Positions 5,465 to 5,701 of a stretch of 5,701 nucleotides of DNA are shown here, piece by piece; position 1 is the stretch's first letter; every line of letters starts with the position of its first letter. The stretch comes from Gemmatimonadaceae bacterium (lineage in GTDB: Bacteria > Gemmatimonadota > Gemmatimonadetes > Gemmatimonadales > Gemmatimonadaceae). The position numbers were made by a program, and so were the translations under genes. The notes under the pieces were generated by a model. The model did no database searches and was not told the DNA's origin. It saw nothing but the letters and a program-made list of their open reading frames with translations. The stretch spans positions 1 to 5,701 of the forward strand of contig JALOPO010000146.1 of the NCBI GenBank assembly GCA_025453855.1, in the 5' to 3' direction.

Positions 5465-5504
5465 CGACGTCGGCATCGTCGCGCTCGCGGCGGTGCCGAC
5501 GTCG
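5465..5504 (+). terminator. Strong 18-bp hairpin after the protease gene, probable terminator
   Basis: Twenty-four bases after the stop at 5440, positions 5465-5482 pair with 5487-5504 around a GCTC loop. The outer 11 bp (CGACGTCGGCA with TGCCGACGTCG) are perfect. The inner 7 contain two G-U wobbles. No T-run follows. A competing smaller hairpin is possible just upstream (5446-5451 with 5464-5469, around the palindrome TCCTGCAGGA at 5453-5462). The position between two gene ends favours a terminator or 3'-end stabiliser. The hairpin also argues that the protease gene ends at 5440 and not at 5547. Confidence 0.65.
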
Positions 5505-5534
5505 CGCATCACCCCTCGCCCATCACGCCTGCCG

Positions 5535-5701
5535 ATGTCCAGCTTGACCGACTGCCGCCATTCCGTTGACGTCGCCGCAGGTCGTCGCGGGCGCCGAGCG
5601 TGGACGATGCTCGCGGTCGCGCTCGCACTGCCGCTCGTGGCGGCGCAGGCGCAGGCGGCGGAGGGCGCGTCGCTCCCCGCACAGGCCTGCCGCTGCACCA
5701 T
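5535..5701 (+). CDS. Putative exported protein, N-terminal fragment (runs off right edge)
   Basis: From ATG 5535 the frame stays open for 55 codons to the window edge. The peptide has a basic n-region (GRRGRRAW, 16-23), a hydrophobic core (MLAVALALPLVAA, 25-37) and an AQA-type cleavage site near residues 37-42. This is a convincing Sec signal peptide. What remains of the mature protein is short and has two close cysteines (CRC near residues 52-54). No domain is visible and I do not recognise the protein. There is no clear Shine-Dalgarno sequence before 5535. An ATG at 5607 is in frame but would leave the signal without its positive n-region, so 5535 is preferred; an alternative-codon start is possible. 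The gene lies 31 bases after the hairpin that closes the protease gene. An opposite-strand open frame over the same DNA looks like a shadow. Confidence 0.55.
   Translation, partial: MSSLTDCRHSVDVAAGRRGRRAWTMLAVALALPLVAAQAQAAEGASLPAQACRCT

Noticed and set aside
5441..5547. Protease C-terminus extending to the stop at 5547
   Set aside because: This stretch is Arg-rich and non-homologous in style, crosses an 18-bp hairpin and overlaps the next gene's start; the PEP-CTERM frame ends at 5440.
5315..5701. Minus-strand open frame at the right edge (128 codons)
   Set aside because: It covers the protease end and the hairpin, has no signal or motif, and the plus strand there encodes a convincing signal peptide.
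1..5701. CRISPR arrays, tRNA or rRNA genes, insertion sequences, attachment sites
   Set aside because: No regularly spaced direct repeats, no cloverleaf with TTC-containing T-loop, no transposase or integrase motifs and no terminal repeats were seen.

Overview
The window is very GC-rich (by eye about 70% or more, not computed) and densely coded, with strongly G/C-biased third codon positions. One gene ends in a PEP-CTERM tail of the form IPEPSTYVLLATGLAAIG followed by RRRR. That tail style, the base composition and the many exported proteins suggest an environmental Gram-negative bacterium. Gemmatimonadota is my best guess, but it rests on recognition of style and not on a marker gene.

Layout. 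Positions 1-89 (minus strand) hold the first codons of a lipoprotein gene that runs off the left edge. Positions 90-319 are a divergent intergenic region. Positions 320-838 (plus) encode a small CHRD-domain lipoprotein, followed by two consecutive hairpins (845-881 and 900-950). Positions 1014-4164 (plus) form a tight three-gene operon: a secreted DJ-1/PfpI-family protein with a helical, TPR-like tail, an OmpR/PhoB-type response regulator 2 nt later, and a HAMP/HisKA sensor histidine kinase that overlaps the regulator by 4 nt. Positions 4294-5440 (plus) encode an exported S1-family serine protease. Its PEP-CTERM tail lies one frame away from the catalytic domain, so the gene carries a frameshift, either real or a sequence error, near 5344-5350. 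A strong 18-bp hairpin (5465-5504) follows. Positions 5535-5701 (plus) begin another exported protein that runs off the right edge.

How the genes fit together. Every complete gene except the response regulator encodes a membrane-anchored, exported or envelope-spanning protein. The most distinctive unit is the DJ-1/PfpI - response regulator - kinase operon. Its spacing implies that an exported DJ-1-like protein is made together with a two-component system whose kinase has a periplasmic sensor of about 105 residues. I infer, but cannot show, that the exported protein modifies or relays the signal the kinase reads, or that it is the stress-response effector of an autoregulated operon. The CHRD lipoprotein and the protease look like separate units bounded by hairpins. 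The hairpins after these two genes share the same 7-bp stem core.
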